A stretch of 64,000 bases of DNA. Origin: an uncultured Roseobacter sp. (GTDB lineage Bacteria; Pseudomonadota; Alphaproteobacteria; Rhodobacterales; Rhodobacteraceae). Location: assembly GCF_947488185.1 (NCBI RefSeq), contig NZ_CANKYM010000002.1:620001-684000 (forward strand), read 5' to 3'. This document shows positions 1 through 8,909 of this stretch, piece by piece; position 1 is the stretch's first letter, and every line of letters begins with the position of its first letter. The translations under genes and the position numbers were made by a program. The notes beneath the pieces were generated by a model. The model was not told the origin of the DNA and made no database searches. It saw nothing but the letters and a program-made list of their open reading frames with translations.

Positions 1-975
1 AGCACCGGCTCTCTGGCGCAGGCGGAAGGGGAACTGAACCTCTATTCATCCCGCCACTATGACACCGACGAACGGCTCTACTCCGATTTCACCGAACAGA
101 CTGGCATCACCATCAATCGGATCGAAGGTAAGGCCGATGAGTTGATTGCGCGAATGGAAGCGGAAGGCGCAAACTCTCCCGCCGACATTCTGCTGACCGT
201 TGACACCTCCCGTCTCGAGCGCGCCAAGGATGCAGGCGTGCTGCAATCCATCGAGAGCGCGGTGCTGGAAGAGCGCATTCCCGCAAACCTGCAGGACAGC
301 GACAACCAGTGGTTCGGTTTCTCCCAACGTGCGCGCATCATCTTCTACGACAAGGCGGACGTGGCAGAGCCACCAGTGGATTACGTCTCGCTGGCCGATC
401 CCAAGTACAAGGGCATGGTCTGCCACCGGTCGTCCTCCAACGTCTATAGCCAGACCTTGCTGGCCGCGGTGATCGAAAACCACGGCGAAGAGGCCGCCAA
501 GGCCTGGGCGCAGGGTGTGGTCGACAACTTCGCGCGCGAGCCCGAAGGCGGCGACACCGACCAGCTGCGCGGTCTGGTGTCCGGTCAATGTGATGTATCG
601 ATTTCAAACACCTACTACTTTGCCCGCGCGCTGCGCAAAGATGTCTCTGGCGTCACCTCGGATATCGAGAAAATCGGCTGGGTGTTTCCTGCACAGGAAG
701 CGGAAGGCGCGCATATGAACCTCTCCGGTGGCGGTGTGGCCGCCCATGCGCCGAACAAGGACAACGCGGTCAAGTTCATGGAATACCTCGCTTCCGATCA
801 GGCGCAGCAGTATTTCTCTGCCGGGAACGACGAATTCCCGGCCGTTGAGGGCGTTCCGGTGAGCGAAAGTGTGTCGAAACTGGGTGCGTACAAGGCCGAT
901 GCGGTTGATCTGTCCGCCGTGGCCAAGAATGTGCCTGCCGCGCAGAAGATTTTCAACGAAGTTGGCTGGAAGTAA
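1..975 (+). CDS. Fe(3+) ABC transporter substrate-binding protein (5' partial)
   Basis: The reading frame is open from base 1, so the true start lies upstream. The first visible residues, STGSLAQAEGELNLYSSRHY, look like the end of a signal peptide (cleavage near AQA) followed by the typical N-terminus of FbpA/FutA-type periplasmic ferric-iron binding proteins. Further family signs are the Tyr-Tyr pair in SNTYYFARAL, which in this family contributes phenolate iron ligands, and the C-terminal segment about bases 720-850 (NLSGGGVAAHAPNKDNAVKF then NDEFPAV). About 324 residues are present, close to a full mature protein. It should deliver ferric iron to an inner-membrane permease encoded elsewhere. 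A strong terminator follows, so this is probably the last gene of its transcript. hemP downstream keeps the iron theme. Family assignment is firm; the exact iron chelate is not known. Confidence 0.88.
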   Translation, partial: STGSLAQAEGELNLYSSRHYDTDERLYSDFTEQTGITINRIEGKADELIARMEAEGANSPADILLTVDTSRLERAKDAGVLQSIESAVLEERIPANLQDSDNQWFGFSQRARIIFYDKADVAEPPVDYVSLADPKYKGMVCHRSSSNVYSQTLLAAVIENHGEEAAKAWAQGVVDNFAREPEGGDTDQLRGLVSGQCDVSISNTYYFARALRKDVSGVTSDIEKIGWVFPAQEAEGAHMNLSGGGVAAHAPNKDNAVKFMEYLASDQAQQYFSAGNDEFPAVEGVPVSESVSKLGAYKADAVDLSAVAKNVPAAQKIFNEVGWK

Positions 976-999
976 CGCCTTTCGAACACCGATTGGGAC

Positions 1000-1025
1000 G
1001 GGCGCGGCAGGGTCGCGCCCTTTTT
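1000..1025 (+). terminator. Rho-independent terminator after the iron-binding protein
   Basis: A perfect 7-bp stem (GGGCGCG at 1000-1006, CGCGCCC at 1014-1020) with a 7-nt loop is followed at once by five T residues. It lies 25 bases after the stop codon of the upstream gene. Confidence 0.85.
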
Positions 1026-1254
1026 CATTTGTGCACGCCGACAGCCTAAGCCGCGTCGGAGAAAAGTAGCCAAGTGTTTTTGTCGGGATTGACTCCCGGC
1101 ATGGATTCCCGCAGAATTTCAACACGGCCCAGCCACCCGAACCGGGCAGCCCGGAGCCACGCAGTTTACTAGAGGTCTCAATGGAGCCATGCCCTTTCCC
1201 CGCTTTACCGCGCCTGACACGCGCCCCGTTTTTGGTCCGCCCGGAGGTGACATT

Positions 1255-1431
1255 ATGAATGCCATGGTGCCCCCGGTACAATCCGCCGCTGCAGACAGTA
1301 TCGCGGATGACATCGCGACCTACGATGTCCGTGCCTTGATTGAGACAGGCGTGCAAGCGCGGCTGGTGCTGGACGGACAGCCCTATTTCCTGCGCATCAC
1401 GCGGGCGGGCAAGCTGATCCTGACCAAGTAG
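1255..1431 (+). CDS. hemP: Hemin uptake protein HemP
   Basis: A 58-residue protein whose C-terminal half matches the HemP family: YDVRALIETGVQARL, then GQPYFLRITRAGKLILTK, the near-invariant end of HemP. HemP proteins are small and accompany heme/hemin uptake; in several proteobacteria the homologue (HmuP) acts as a regulator of heme receptor genes, so a transport role should not be assumed. The ATG at 1255 was chosen because a GGAGGTG ribosome site lies at 1243-1249; an in-frame ATG at 1189 would add 22 residues without family similarity. No heme receptor or TonB gene is adjacent, but the upstream gene is an iron-binding protein. I saw no clear Fur or Irr box upstream. Confidence 0.85.
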   Translation: MNAMVPPVQSAAADSIADDIATYDVRALIETGVQARLVLDGQPYFLRITRAGKLILTK

Positions 1432-1596
1432 CCGCGCCGCCCAATCCTCGCTTCTCGCCGGTCGGCTCAGGCAATCGATTTGCGTACCCTTTGCCGGTGC
1501 CCTTGGCATTCCGATCCAAAACGCTCAGGCTGTCCGCGACATGCGTGATATGCGCTTGGGTGCGGAAGCCCGGCGGCGGGTAGCGGAAGGTGAGAC

Positions 1597-3210
1597 GTGG
1601 CGCAAAAGAACATCCTCTTCATCATGTGTGACCAGCTGCGCTTTGACTATCTGGGCTGCACCGGTCACCCGCATCTGAAGACGCCGCATATCGATGCGCT
1701 GGCCGCCCGGGGCGTCCGGTTTGACAACGCCTATGTTCAGTCGCCGATCTGCGGGCCCAGCCGTATGAGCACCTACACCGGGCGCTATGTGCGCAGCCAC
1801 GGTGCGACATGGAACCAGACGCCGCTGCGCGTGGGCGAAATGACCTTGGGCGATCATCTGGAGCCTCTGGGGCTGCGCACGGCGCTCTGCGGCAAGACCC
1901 ATATGGCAGCGGATACCGAAGGGATGAAGCGGCTTGGCATCGATCCAACCTCCGGCATTGGCGCGCGGATTGCCGAATGCGGTTTCGAGGTCTGGGATCG
2001 GTTGGATGGCGTGCACCCGACGGGGGGTAAAGCGCCGTCTCACTACAACGATCACCTTGCGGGATTGGGATACGGCGGGCCGAACCCTTGGGAGCAATGG
2101 GCGAATTCCGCCGCCGGAGAGGATGACGAGATCCTGTCCGGTTGGCTCATGTCCCATGCCGACCAACCGGCGCGCGTGCCCGAACCGGAAAGCGAAACGC
2201 CCTATACGACCACCCGCGCCATGGCCTTCATCGAAGAGGCCGGGGATCAGCCGTGGTGTCTGCATCTGAGCTACATCAAGCCGCACTGGCCCTACATCGT
2301 GCCCGCGCCCTATCATGATCTCTACGGTGCGGACCATGTGCTGCCCGCCCTCCGCTCTGATGTCGAACGGCAGAATCCGCATCCGCTCCTGGCGACCTAT
2401 TTCGAACACCGGTTCTCCAAGGTGTTCACCCGCGACGAGGTCCGCACCCGCGTGATCCCCGCGTACATGGGGCTGATTGCACAGCTGGACGACCAGATCG
2501 GGCGGCTCATGGCGTGGCTGGACGAAACCGGCCGGGCCGCGGAGACGCTGATTGTCTTCACGTCCGATCATGGCGACTATCTGGGCGACCACTGGCTGGG
2601 GGAAAAGGAGCTGTTCCACGAACAATCCGTCAAGGTGCCCCTGATCGTGGTCGACCCCTCCCCGGCGGCGGACCGGACTCGGGGTCAGGTTCTGCACCAG
2701 ATGATCGAGGCCATTGATCTTGCCCCGAGCTTTGTCGACTGGGCCGGGGGGGCCGCACGGCCGCAAATCCTGGAGGGGCGGTCGCTGTTACCTTTGCTGC
2801 GCGGTCAGGATGTCCCGTGGCGCGGCGCCGTGATCAGCGAATATGACTATTCGGGACGCATGGCGCAAAAAGCGTTGAACCAGCCGATTGCGGATTGCCG
2901 CCTTGTGATGGTCTTTGACGGGCGCTGGAAGTACATCCATTGCGAAGGCTTCCGCCCGATGCTTTACGACCTGCAAACCGATCCGCAGGAGTTTCACGAT
3001 CTGGGTGCCGATCCTGCCTATGAGGCGGAGCAGGCACGCCTTGCCGAGATCATGAACCGCTGGGCGCGGCGTCACCACAACCGCACGACCATTACCGATG
3101 CCGAGATCGAAGCGGGGCAGGGCCGTGAGGTGGATCAGGGCGTCCTGATCGGCTTCTGGGACGAAAACGACCTCAAAGATGCGATCCAGGACGGGCACAG
3201 CGGCAACTGA
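1597..3210 (+). CDS. Sulfatase-superfamily hydrolase, phosphonate monoester hydrolase-like
   Basis: A 537-residue alkaline-phosphatase/sulfatase superfamily enzyme. The N-terminus carries the metal-binding strand NILFIMCDQLRFDYLG and the signature C52-G-P-S-R, where the Cys is converted to formylglycine, the catalytic nucleophile. Residues near 330 (FTSDHGDYLGDHWL) hold further metal ligands. The DQ pair near residue 12 and the C-terminal tail after DGRWKYIHCEG resemble rhizobial phosphonate monoester hydrolases and choline-sulfatase relatives more than arylsulfatases. Formylglycine enzymes of this type cleave sulfate esters, phosphonate monoesters or phosphodiesters; the substrate cannot be read from sequence. 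No signal peptide, so cytoplasmic. The start is GTG at 1597 with a GGAAGG site upstream. It needs a formylglycine-generating enzyme, which is not in this window. Confidence 0.82.
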   Translation: MAQKNILFIMCDQLRFDYLGCTGHPHLKTPHIDALAARGVRFDNAYVQSPICGPSRMSTYTGRYVRSHGATWNQTPLRVGEMTLGDHLEPLGLRTALCGKTHMAADTEGMKRLGIDPTSGIGARIAECGFEVWDRLDGVHPTGGKAPSHYNDHLAGLGYGGPNPWEQWANSAAGEDDEILSGWLMSHADQPARVPEPESETPYTTTRAMAFIEEAGDQPWCLHLSYIKPHWPYIVPAPYHDLYGADHVLPALRSDVERQNPHPLLATYFEHRFSKVFTRDEVRTRVIPAYMGLIAQLDDQIGRLMAWLDETGRAAETLIVFTSDHGDYLGDHWLGEKELFHEQSVKVPLIVVDPSPAADRTRGQVLHQMIEAIDLAPSFVDWAGGAARPQILEGRSLLPLLRGQDVPWRGAVISEYDYSGRMAQKALNQPIADCRLVMVFDGRWKYIHCEGFRPMLYDLQTDPQEFHDLGADPAYEAEQARLAEIMNRWARRHHNRTTITDAEIEAGQGREVDQGVLIGFWDENDLKDAIQDGHSGN

Positions 3211-3401
3211 TCCCCACCTCAAGGCCTCGTGATGTACGGCTTGAAGGCTGATCCGGCCGTGCCCATTGATTATGAGCGCTCACGCGCAGTGTTCTTTCAA
3301 CAAAGGTTCAGGATTTCTTCAGGTCGAGTCACCCACGAGTCTCTAGGTCAGGACTGGCGGGATGGATTGCGTATCCCGGGCTTGATCAAAAGGAGATTGT
3401 T

Positions 3402-4061
3402 ATGGGGCTTTCGTTGAATGCCATAGCGCCGGATTTCTGCGCTGACACCACTGAAGGGCAGATCCGACTGCATGAATGGATCGGTGATGACTGGTGCCTT
3501 CTGTTTTCACACCCCAAGGATTTCACGCCGGTCTGCACCACCGAACTGGGCGCCATGGCGCATATGAAAGCGGAGTTCGATCGGCGCGGTGTTAAACTCA
3601 TCGGCTTATCGGTTGACCCGGTTTCGTCGCACCGACGCTGGTCGCAGGACATTGCGGAAACACAAGGCATGGCGCCCAACTTCCCGATGATCGGTGACCC
3701 GAACCTTGAAATTGCCAAGCTGTACCAGATGCTTCCCGAAGAGGCAGAAGGCGAGGCCGGAGATCGCACGGCAATGGACAATGCCACGGCGCGCAGTGTG
3801 TTTGTGATTGGTCCGGACAAGCGGATCAAGCTGATCATCCTCTACCCGATGACCACTGGCCGTGATTTCAACGAGGTGCTTCGCGCGATCGACAGTCTGC
3901 AACTGACTGCTCGCCACAAGGTGGCGACGCCGGCGAATTGGCGACAGGGTGAAGACGTCATCATCGTGCCTGCGGTCTCGGATGAAGAGGCCCGTGAAAA
4001 ATTTCCCGGCGGATGGGACGCGCCGCGCCCCTATTTGCGCCTTGTGGCGCAGCCAGGCTGA
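3402..4061 (+). CDS. 1-Cys peroxiredoxin (Prx6 type)
   Basis: A 219-residue thiol peroxidase. The peroxidatic cysteine is C45 in FTPVCTTELG, preceded by the conserved SHPKDFTP. The extended C-terminal half (ILYPMTTGRDFNEVLRAIDS, then KVATPANWRQGEDVIIVP) is typical of the Prx6/1-Cys subgroup, which reduces hydrogen peroxide and alkyl hydroperoxides with an external thiol. No resolving cysteine is visible at a 2-Cys position. The ATG at 3402 is preceded by a good AAAAGGAG site. It is followed 23 bp later by an exported rhodanese on the same strand, so the two may be co-transcribed as a sulfur/thiol stress pair; that link is inference. Confidence 0.92.
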   Translation: MGLSLNAIAPDFCADTTEGQIRLHEWIGDDWCLLFSHPKDFTPVCTTELGAMAHMKAEFDRRGVKLIGLSVDPVSSHRRWSQDIAETQGMAPNFPMIGDPNLEIAKLYQMLPEEAEGEAGDRTAMDNATARSVFVIGPDKRIKLIILYPMTTGRDFNEVLRAIDSLQLTARHKVATPANWRQGEDVIIVPAVSDEEAREKFPGGWDAPRPYLRLVAQPG

Positions 4062-4084
4062 ACTCCAACCTCAGGAATTGAAAA

Positions 4085-4972
4085 ATGACCATGAAACTCA
4101 CACGCCGTAGACTTGGCGGACTGATGCTGGCGGCAACTGCCTTGCCGCGTCTGGCCGTCGCCGATGTCACAGACTATGCCCACCCCGACTTGCTGATCCG
4201 TGCCGCAGATCTTGATGCCAAGGTCTGGATGGAAGGTGACGAACCTGCCGTTCTGGTCGATGTCCGGAACGCCAAGGAATACGCCGCCGGGCACATTCCG
4301 GGCGCCATCCTTCTGGACGCCAATGCGGTTGTGGCCCAAGGAGGACCGGTCAAAGGTGCCCTGCGATCGCAAGCGGAAATCGAAGCTCTTTTGGGAGAGC
4401 ATGGCCTTCTGCCCAGCCGTCACATCATCCTCTATGATGATCGTGATGGATTCCACGCATCGCGCATGTTCTGGCTGCTCGAATACCTCGGTCATCAGAA
4501 GGTGACCCTGCTGAATGGCGGGCTCAAGGCATGGATTGCGAAGGGCGGCAAGCTGGCCAGCCGGAAATCAGATCCCAAACCCGGACGTTTTGTCTCTGCT
4601 CCGATGCCACGCCGGTTCGCCAGTGCCGATTACATCATGGCGCATCGCCGCGACCGCGACACCATGGTGATCGATGTGCGCCCGCCGAAGACCTTCGCCA
4701 AGGGGCACATTCCCTGGGCCGAGAATGTCCCGTGGAGTGCAAATCTGGATGCGGAGGGCTTGTTTTTGAGCGCGCATGCGTTGCAGGCGCATTTCGCAGA
4801 GCACGGTGTAACCCCTGACAAGAACATCGTGATCCATTGCGAAGTCGGTCTTGCGTCCTCGCATAGCTACGTCGCCTTGCGTCTGCTGGGCTACCCTCGC
4901 GTCCGCGTCTACCACCGATCGTGGGCGGAATGGGGTCAGGATCCGTCTCTGCCAAGAGCGGGTGGGGTCTGA
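4085..4972 (+). CDS. Exported two-domain rhodanese-type sulfurtransferase
   Basis: A 295-residue protein with two rhodanese domains. The N-terminus TRRRLGGLMLAATALPRLAV has a twin-arginine-like n-region and hydrophobic core, so periplasmic export is likely. Domain 1 (about 30-160) has YDDRDGFHASR where the catalytic cysteine would be, which is the usual inactive copy. Domain 2 (about 170-285) has the active-site loop HCEVGLASS with C252 as the persulfide-carrying residue. The family moves sulfane sulfur from thiosulfate or 3-mercaptopyruvate to cyanide or thiols; thiosulfate versus mercaptopyruvate specificity cannot be told with confidence from this loop. It follows the peroxiredoxin by 23 bp. 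A second in-frame ATG two codons downstream is possible. Confidence 0.85.
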   Translation: MTMKLTRRRLGGLMLAATALPRLAVADVTDYAHPDLLIRAADLDAKVWMEGDEPAVLVDVRNAKEYAAGHIPGAILLDANAVVAQGGPVKGALRSQAEIEALLGEHGLLPSRHIILYDDRDGFHASRMFWLLEYLGHQKVTLLNGGLKAWIAKGGKLASRKSDPKPGRFVSAPMPRRFASADYIMAHRRDRDTMVIDVRPPKTFAKGHIPWAENVPWSANLDAEGLFLSAHALQAHFAEHGVTPDKNIVIHCEVGLASSHSYVALRLLGYPRVRVYHRSWAEWGQDPSLPRAGGV

Positions 4973-5092
4973 GCCTGAGATTTCGAGACGCACTTTTTTC
5001 GGACAGACAGTGCGTTTCGTTGGCCTGAGGGCGTTTCCCCTCTCCACCCTCAGGATGCTTTTGCCCGGCAGGTGCCGGTTCGCAAAACGTGC

Positions 5093-5123
5093 GCCGGGGC
5101 AATTCAGCCTGAATTGCCCCGGC
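5093..5123. repeat. Perfect 15-bp inverted repeat with 1-nt centre
   Basis: Left arm GCCGGGGCAATTCAG (5093-5107), a single C, then the exact reverse complement (5109-5123). It lies between the rhodanese stop (4972) and the isomerase start (5219). There is no T run after it on either strand, so it is not a standard intrinsic terminator. It could be a very strong hairpin (mRNA 3' end or processing signal) or an operator for a dimeric repressor of the sugar operon that follows. Confidence 0.7.
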
Positions 5124-5218
5124 TGACCCACATCGGCACTTTCGGGAAGACACACAGACCGCACATGCAGGTAAATGCAAATTGCTACCCGGCCCAGGTT
5201 GCGGTTAGGCTCGCGACT

Positions 5219-6205
5219 ATGAAGAGTACGCCAAGCCCCCGTTACGCCGCCCGTCTGAACGCATTCAAGATTGGAGCGGATAGCTATTGGCCGGGCAAGA
5301 ACTCCATAACCACCGCCGACCTTCTGGCACGTGCTGCCTCTGCTGGGCTCACCGCTGCTGATCTCAACTACCCGGATCATTTCGTGGCTGACCGGCCCGC
5401 CGATCTTTCCCGCGCATTGGATGCCAATGGTATGGTGCTGAATGGCATGGCCATGCGCTATTACACCGATCCGGGGTACAAACTCGGTGCGTTTACGCAC
5501 CCGGACAAGGATGTGCGTCGCGCGGCCATTGACGAAACCAAGCGTGGTCTCGACGTGTTGGCGGAGATGGGCGGCAGGCTGATGACGCTCTGGATGGGGC
5601 AGGATGGTTTCGACTATTCGTTCCAGATGGACTACGCGCGCGGCTGGGATCACACCCTCGCCGCCATGGCTGAGGTGGCCGATCATAACCCCGACATCGA
5701 CATCGCGTTGGAATACAAACCAAATGAGCCCCGCGCCTTTGCGCTGATGCCGGATGCCGCCACCACGCTGCTGGCAATCAAGGAGCTGGACCGCGCCAAC
5801 ACCGGCGTGACGCTGGACTTTGCCCATGTGCTTTATGCTGATGAGATGCCTGCCTTTGCCGCCGCGCTGGTGGCGCGCCATTCTCGAATCCTGGGTGTGC
5901 ACCTCAACGACGGGTATGGCAAATGGGACAACGGGCTTATGGTGGGGGCGGTACATCCCATTCAGACGATCGAACTATTGGTCGAGCTGGAGCGGGCAGG
6001 ATATGATGGGGCGATCTACTTTGACACCTTCCCGGATCATTCCGGTCTCGACCCTGTCGCCGAGGCGCAAACCAATATCGAGGTTGTCGAACGCTTGCGC
6101 GCCATCGCTGCCGGTTTGGTACAGAACGATGAATTGCGGGCCGCCATCGCGGCCCAGGATGCGCCTTTGGCCATGCGTCTGGTGAACAGGGCGATGCTGG
6201 CGTGA
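5219..6205 (+). CDS. Sugar phosphate isomerase/epimerase family TIM-barrel protein
   Basis: About 328 residues of the xylose isomerase-like TIM-barrel (AP endonuclease 2) superfamily. Visible metal-site style segments are E in DIALEYKPNEPR, D in GVTLDFAHVLYADE, H and D in ILGVHLNDGYGKWDN, and GAIYFDTFPDHSGLDPV near the C-terminus. The family interconverts ketoses and aldoses or epimerises sugars and cyclitols; the substrate is unknown here. The ATG at 5219 was chosen because family similarity begins just after it; the open frame extends upstream through the inverted repeat and is unlikely to be translated. It overlaps the following PfkB kinase by GTGA, so the two are translationally coupled. 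An isomerase plus kinase pair at the edge of a sugar locus suggests an isomerise-then-phosphorylate step. Confidence 0.8.
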   Translation: MKSTPSPRYAARLNAFKIGADSYWPGKNSITTADLLARAASAGLTAADLNYPDHFVADRPADLSRALDANGMVLNGMAMRYYTDPGYKLGAFTHPDKDVRRAAIDETKRGLDVLAEMGGRLMTLWMGQDGFDYSFQMDYARGWDHTLAAMAEVADHNPDIDIALEYKPNEPRAFALMPDAATTLLAIKELDRANTGVTLDFAHVLYADEMPAFAAALVARHSRILGVHLNDGYGKWDNGLMVGAVHPIQTIELLVELERAGYDGAIYFDTFPDHSGLDPVAEAQTNIEVVERLRAIAAGLVQNDELRAAIAAQDAPLAMRLVNRAMLA

Positions 6206-7038
6206 GCCTGCTTGTTGTTGGTGCCTTGCACCTCGATGTGGTCCTGCGCGCTCCGCATCTTCCGGCCCTTGATGAAACGGTTGCGGGGTCCTCTGTCGAT
6301 TATGTCTTTGGCGGCAAGGGTGGCAATCAGGCCGTAGCTGCCGCACGCATGGGGGCCGAGGTCGCCTTCGCCGGGCGGGTGGGGACCGATGGTTTTGGTG
6401 TGATGATCCGCGATACCCTGACGGCCAGCGGCGTCCAGCTTACCCAATTGCAAACCGATCCCGGCCCCAGCGGGATGAGTGCGGCAATTGTCGATGCGCA
6501 GGGTGAGTATGGCGCCGTGATCGTGTCGGCGGCCAATTTGAACATTGAGGCCGACAGGGTTTCGATCCCGCCCGGCACAAAGCTGGTTCTGCTTCAGAAT
6601 GAAGTGCCTGAAACAGTGAACCTCTCGGTTGCGCGGCGGGCAAAGGCCGCGGGTGCGGTTGTCTGGCTGAACGCGGCCCCGGCGCGCACTCTGCCCGGCG
6701 CCCTGTCGGACGAGTTGGACTTGATGATCGTGAACCGGGTCGAAGCGGCGCACTATGCGGGTGTCGATGTGCCAAAACTAGAAACGCTGGGGGCAGACGG
6801 GGTGCGTTACGGCGGAGTGCACATGACCGGGTTTCCAGTCGATGTAGCTTCTACGCATGGGGCGGGCGATATGTTTGCCGGTGCGCTGGCTGCACAGGTG
6901 TTGGGTGGGCACCGTATTGAAGGCGCCATCCCCTTTGCGCAGGCTGCAGCGGCCTTGCATGTGGCGTCGCCGGTGCCGGAGCGCGCAAACCTCACGCGCA
7001 ACAGGGTCGAGACGTTTCTGCGGGATCAGCGTAGGTAG
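6202..7038 (+). CDS. PfkB-family sugar kinase (ribokinase-like)
   Basis: A 278-residue PfkB/ribokinase-fold kinase. The N-terminal signature FGGKGGNQAVAAARMGA (about 37-53) and the C-terminal ATP/anion-hole signature STHGAGDMFAGALA (about 216-229, catalytic Asp in GAGD) are both present. The second signature has His where Thr is usual (T-T-G-A-G-D), a modest deviation. It is about 20-30 residues shorter than typical ribokinases, mostly between the two signatures. The GTG start at 6202 overlaps the isomerase stop codon. It probably phosphorylates the product of the upstream isomerase; a ribose role is less likely because a closer ribokinase homologue lies at 19738. Its 3' end overlaps the convergent amidohydrolase gene by 13 bp. 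Confidence 0.82.
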   Translation: MSLLVVGALHLDVVLRAPHLPALDETVAGSSVDYVFGGKGGNQAVAAARMGAEVAFAGRVGTDGFGVMIRDTLTASGVQLTQLQTDPGPSGMSAAIVDAQGEYGAVIVSAANLNIEADRVSIPPGTKLVLLQNEVPETVNLSVARRAKAAGAVVWLNAAPARTLPGALSDELDLMIVNRVEAAHYAGVDVPKLETLGADGVRYGGVHMTGFPVDVASTHGAGDMFAGALAAQVLGGHRIEGAIPFAQAAAALHVASPVPERANLTRNRVETFLRDQRR

Positions 7039-7868
7039 TAAAACCGTCTGGCGCTGCCGCCAAAGACCTCCGCGCGCTCGGTTTCAGAAAGATGTGCCGT
7101 CAACGCCTGGGCGATGTCGTGCCAATGGTCGTATTCCGCCTGCAACCGGCAGACCGGCCAATCCGACCCCCACATCACGCGCGACGGGCCAAACACCTCA
7201 AGCACATGATGCGCAAAGGGACGCAGATCGCTCAACTGCCACCCATCCCGCGCCTCGGTGACCATGCCAGAGAACTTGCAGAAGGCCTGTGTGTCTTCAG
7301 CGAGGTGTCGCATGCCCTCAGCCCAGTCTGAGAACGCATCTTGTCCCGTCATGGCATCGCGAATCTGGGGCTTCATCACGTGATCGATCACCACCCGCAT
7401 CATCGGGTAGCGCGTCAGCAGGCTATGAAAATTAGGCAGATGCTGTGGAAAGCCAAGGGCGTCGAACGTCAGGTTCAGGTCGATGAGCGCGCGGTACGCC
7501 CATTGCACATCGTCGCGCAGCATCCAATCCACGTCCGGAATGTCCTGGATCATCGGACGCACGCCGAGGAATTTGGGGTGTTTGGCAAGCTGTTTTAACG
7601 TCGCAAGGTGGCCGGTATCTTCAAAATCGATCCACCCGACAACCCCCTTGATGCTTGGCGTCGCATCGGCGATCCCCAGCATGTATTCGGTCTCTCGCAC
7701 TGTTGCGGCGGCCTGTACCAGCACGGTGCCGTCAATCTGCTGGCGCGCCAGTGACGGGGCCAGATCGGCGGGCACATAGCTGCGGTTCAGGGTCGGGTTG
7801 TCCTGTGGCATCCAATCATAATCGCCGCGCGCGGGCTGCCAGTAGTGCTGATGCGCATCGATCTTCAC
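7026..7868 (-). CDS. Amidohydrolase-2 family lactonase (L-fuconolactonase-like, COG3618)
   Basis: About 280 residues of the metal-dependent hydrolase family. It starts with KIDAHQHYW (the HxH metal motif), has VVIDHVMKP near residue 165 and ends with VMWGSDWPVC, where the Asp is the conserved catalytic base; this layout is that of COG3618 sugar lactonases such as L-fuconolactonase and L-rhamnonolactonase. The GTG at 7868 was chosen because it overlaps the aldo/keto reductase stop as GTGA and places HxH at the normal distance; upstream in-frame residues lack similarity. Coupling to a sugar-dehydrogenase-like AKR is the expected pairing: the AKR oxidises an aldose to a lactone and this enzyme opens it. 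L-fucose or a stereochemically related sugar is inferred, not shown. Confidence 0.8.
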   Translation of the reverse strand: MKIDAHQHYWQPARGDYDWMPQDNPTLNRSYVPADLAPSLARQQIDGTVLVQAAATVRETEYMLGIADATPSIKGVVGWIDFEDTGHLATLKQLAKHPKFLGVRPMIQDIPDVDWMLRDDVQWAYRALIDLNLTFDALGFPQHLPNFHSLLTRYPMMRVVIDHVMKPQIRDAMTGQDAFSDWAEGMRHLAEDTQAFCKFSGMVTEARDGWQLSDLRPFAHHVLEVFGPSRVMWGSDWPVCRLQAEYDHWHDIAQALTAHLSETERAEVFGGSARRFYYLR

Positions 7869-8893
7869 GTCGGCGCGTCTTCCCGCATCAGGCCCTTCGC
7901 CTTCAGATCGTCCCAAAGCGCGGCGGGGATCTCGGCCTGTGCCGCCTGCAGGTTTGCCTGCATCTCGGACACGCCCTGCCCGCCGGGGATCACCGCCACA
8001 TGCGCCGGGTGCAGCAATGGGAACTGGAAGGCCGCATCCACCATGCGCACGCCATGCTCTTTGCAGACCGCTTCGATGGCGTTCACCCGGTCGATGATTG
8101 GCTGGGGCGCGGGATCGTAGTTATAGTAGGCGCCCGGTTTTGCGCCGGTGGCCAGAATGCCGGAATTGTAGGGGCCACCGGTGACGATCCCGATACCCCG
8201 GCTTTCACAGAGTGGCAGGAAGGAATTCAGCGCCTCCTGCTCCAGCAGCGTATAGCGGCCAGCGAGCAGGAAGAGATCGAAATCGCCCCGCTCGGCGAGT
8301 GTCTGACAGACTTCCCACTCGTTGATGCCGCCACCAATTGCCTGGATCATGCCCTGGTCGCGCAGACTGACCATCGCATCATAGCCGCGCCCGCCAAAGA
8401 ATTCCTCGATCCGCATGTCCGAGATTTCCTTGGACCCGTGGCTGAAGATGCAGAGATCATGCACGTAAAGTATATCGATCCGGTCCACGCCCAGCCGTGA
8501 AAACGAATGCTCGACCGAGCGCATGACCCCGTCATAGGTGTAATCATACTGCTCGCGTCGCTGCGGCACCTCGAACCACTTGCCGACACCCGACCGATGC
8601 TCGGGTGCGCAGTGTTGCATCAGCCGCCCGACCTTTGACGACAGCACATATTCGTCGCGGGGTTTGCCGCGCAGAAATGGGTTCAGCCGCGTCTCTGACA
8701 GACCCATGCCGTAAAGCGGGGCGGTGTCGTAATAGCGCACACCGCCGTCCCAGGCCGCATCCAGCGTGGCGCGCGCGTCCTCGTCCGAAATCGCGCGGTA
8801 GAGATTGCCCAGCGGGGCGGTGCCAAACCCCAGCTCGGTAAAGGTCACACCGCCATTTCCGATCCGATCCCAATGCCTTGTCTTCAGTGCCAT
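7865..8893 (-). CDS. Aldo/keto reductase, L-fucose/D-threo-aldose dehydrogenase-like
   Basis: A 342-residue AKR. The catalytic tetrad is visible: D56 and Y61 in YYDTAPLYGMG, K87 in LSSKVGR, and H145 in ILYVHDLC. The N-terminal FTELGFGTAPLGNLYRAI and the insert around residues 95-120 (HRSGVGKWFEVPQRREQ) resemble the subgroup containing L-fucose dehydrogenase and D-threo-aldose 1-dehydrogenase, which oxidise aldoses to aldonolactones with NAD(P)+. The adjacent coupled lactonase supports that reading, and a FucU-type mutarotase at 19285 fits an L-fucose-like substrate that enters as alpha/beta anomers. The gene is divergent from the BtpA gene across a 97-bp gap. Substrate identity is inference. 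Confidence 0.83.
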   Translation of the reverse strand: MALKTRHWDRIGNGGVTFTELGFGTAPLGNLYRAISDEDARATLDAAWDGGVRYYDTAPLYGMGLSETRLNPFLRGKPRDEYVLSSKVGRLMQHCAPEHRSGVGKWFEVPQRREQYDYTYDGVMRSVEHSFSRLGVDRIDILYVHDLCIFSHGSKEISDMRIEEFFGGRGYDAMVSLRDQGMIQAIGGGINEWEVCQTLAERGDFDLFLLAGRYTLLEQEALNSFLPLCESRGIGIVTGGPYNSGILATGAKPGAYYNYDPAPQPIIDRVNAIEAVCKEHGVRMVDAAFQFPLLHPAHVAVIPGGQGVSEMQANLQAAQAEIPAALWDDLKAKGLMREDAPT

Positions 8894-8909
8894 GCGGGCC
8901 TCCCAATTC

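Noticed and set aside
3229-3417. Possible 62-residue ORF before the peroxiredoxin gene
   Set aside because: It runs into the peroxiredoxin start in another frame, has no recognisable motif, and the AAAAGGAG site before 3402 belongs to the peroxiredoxin.
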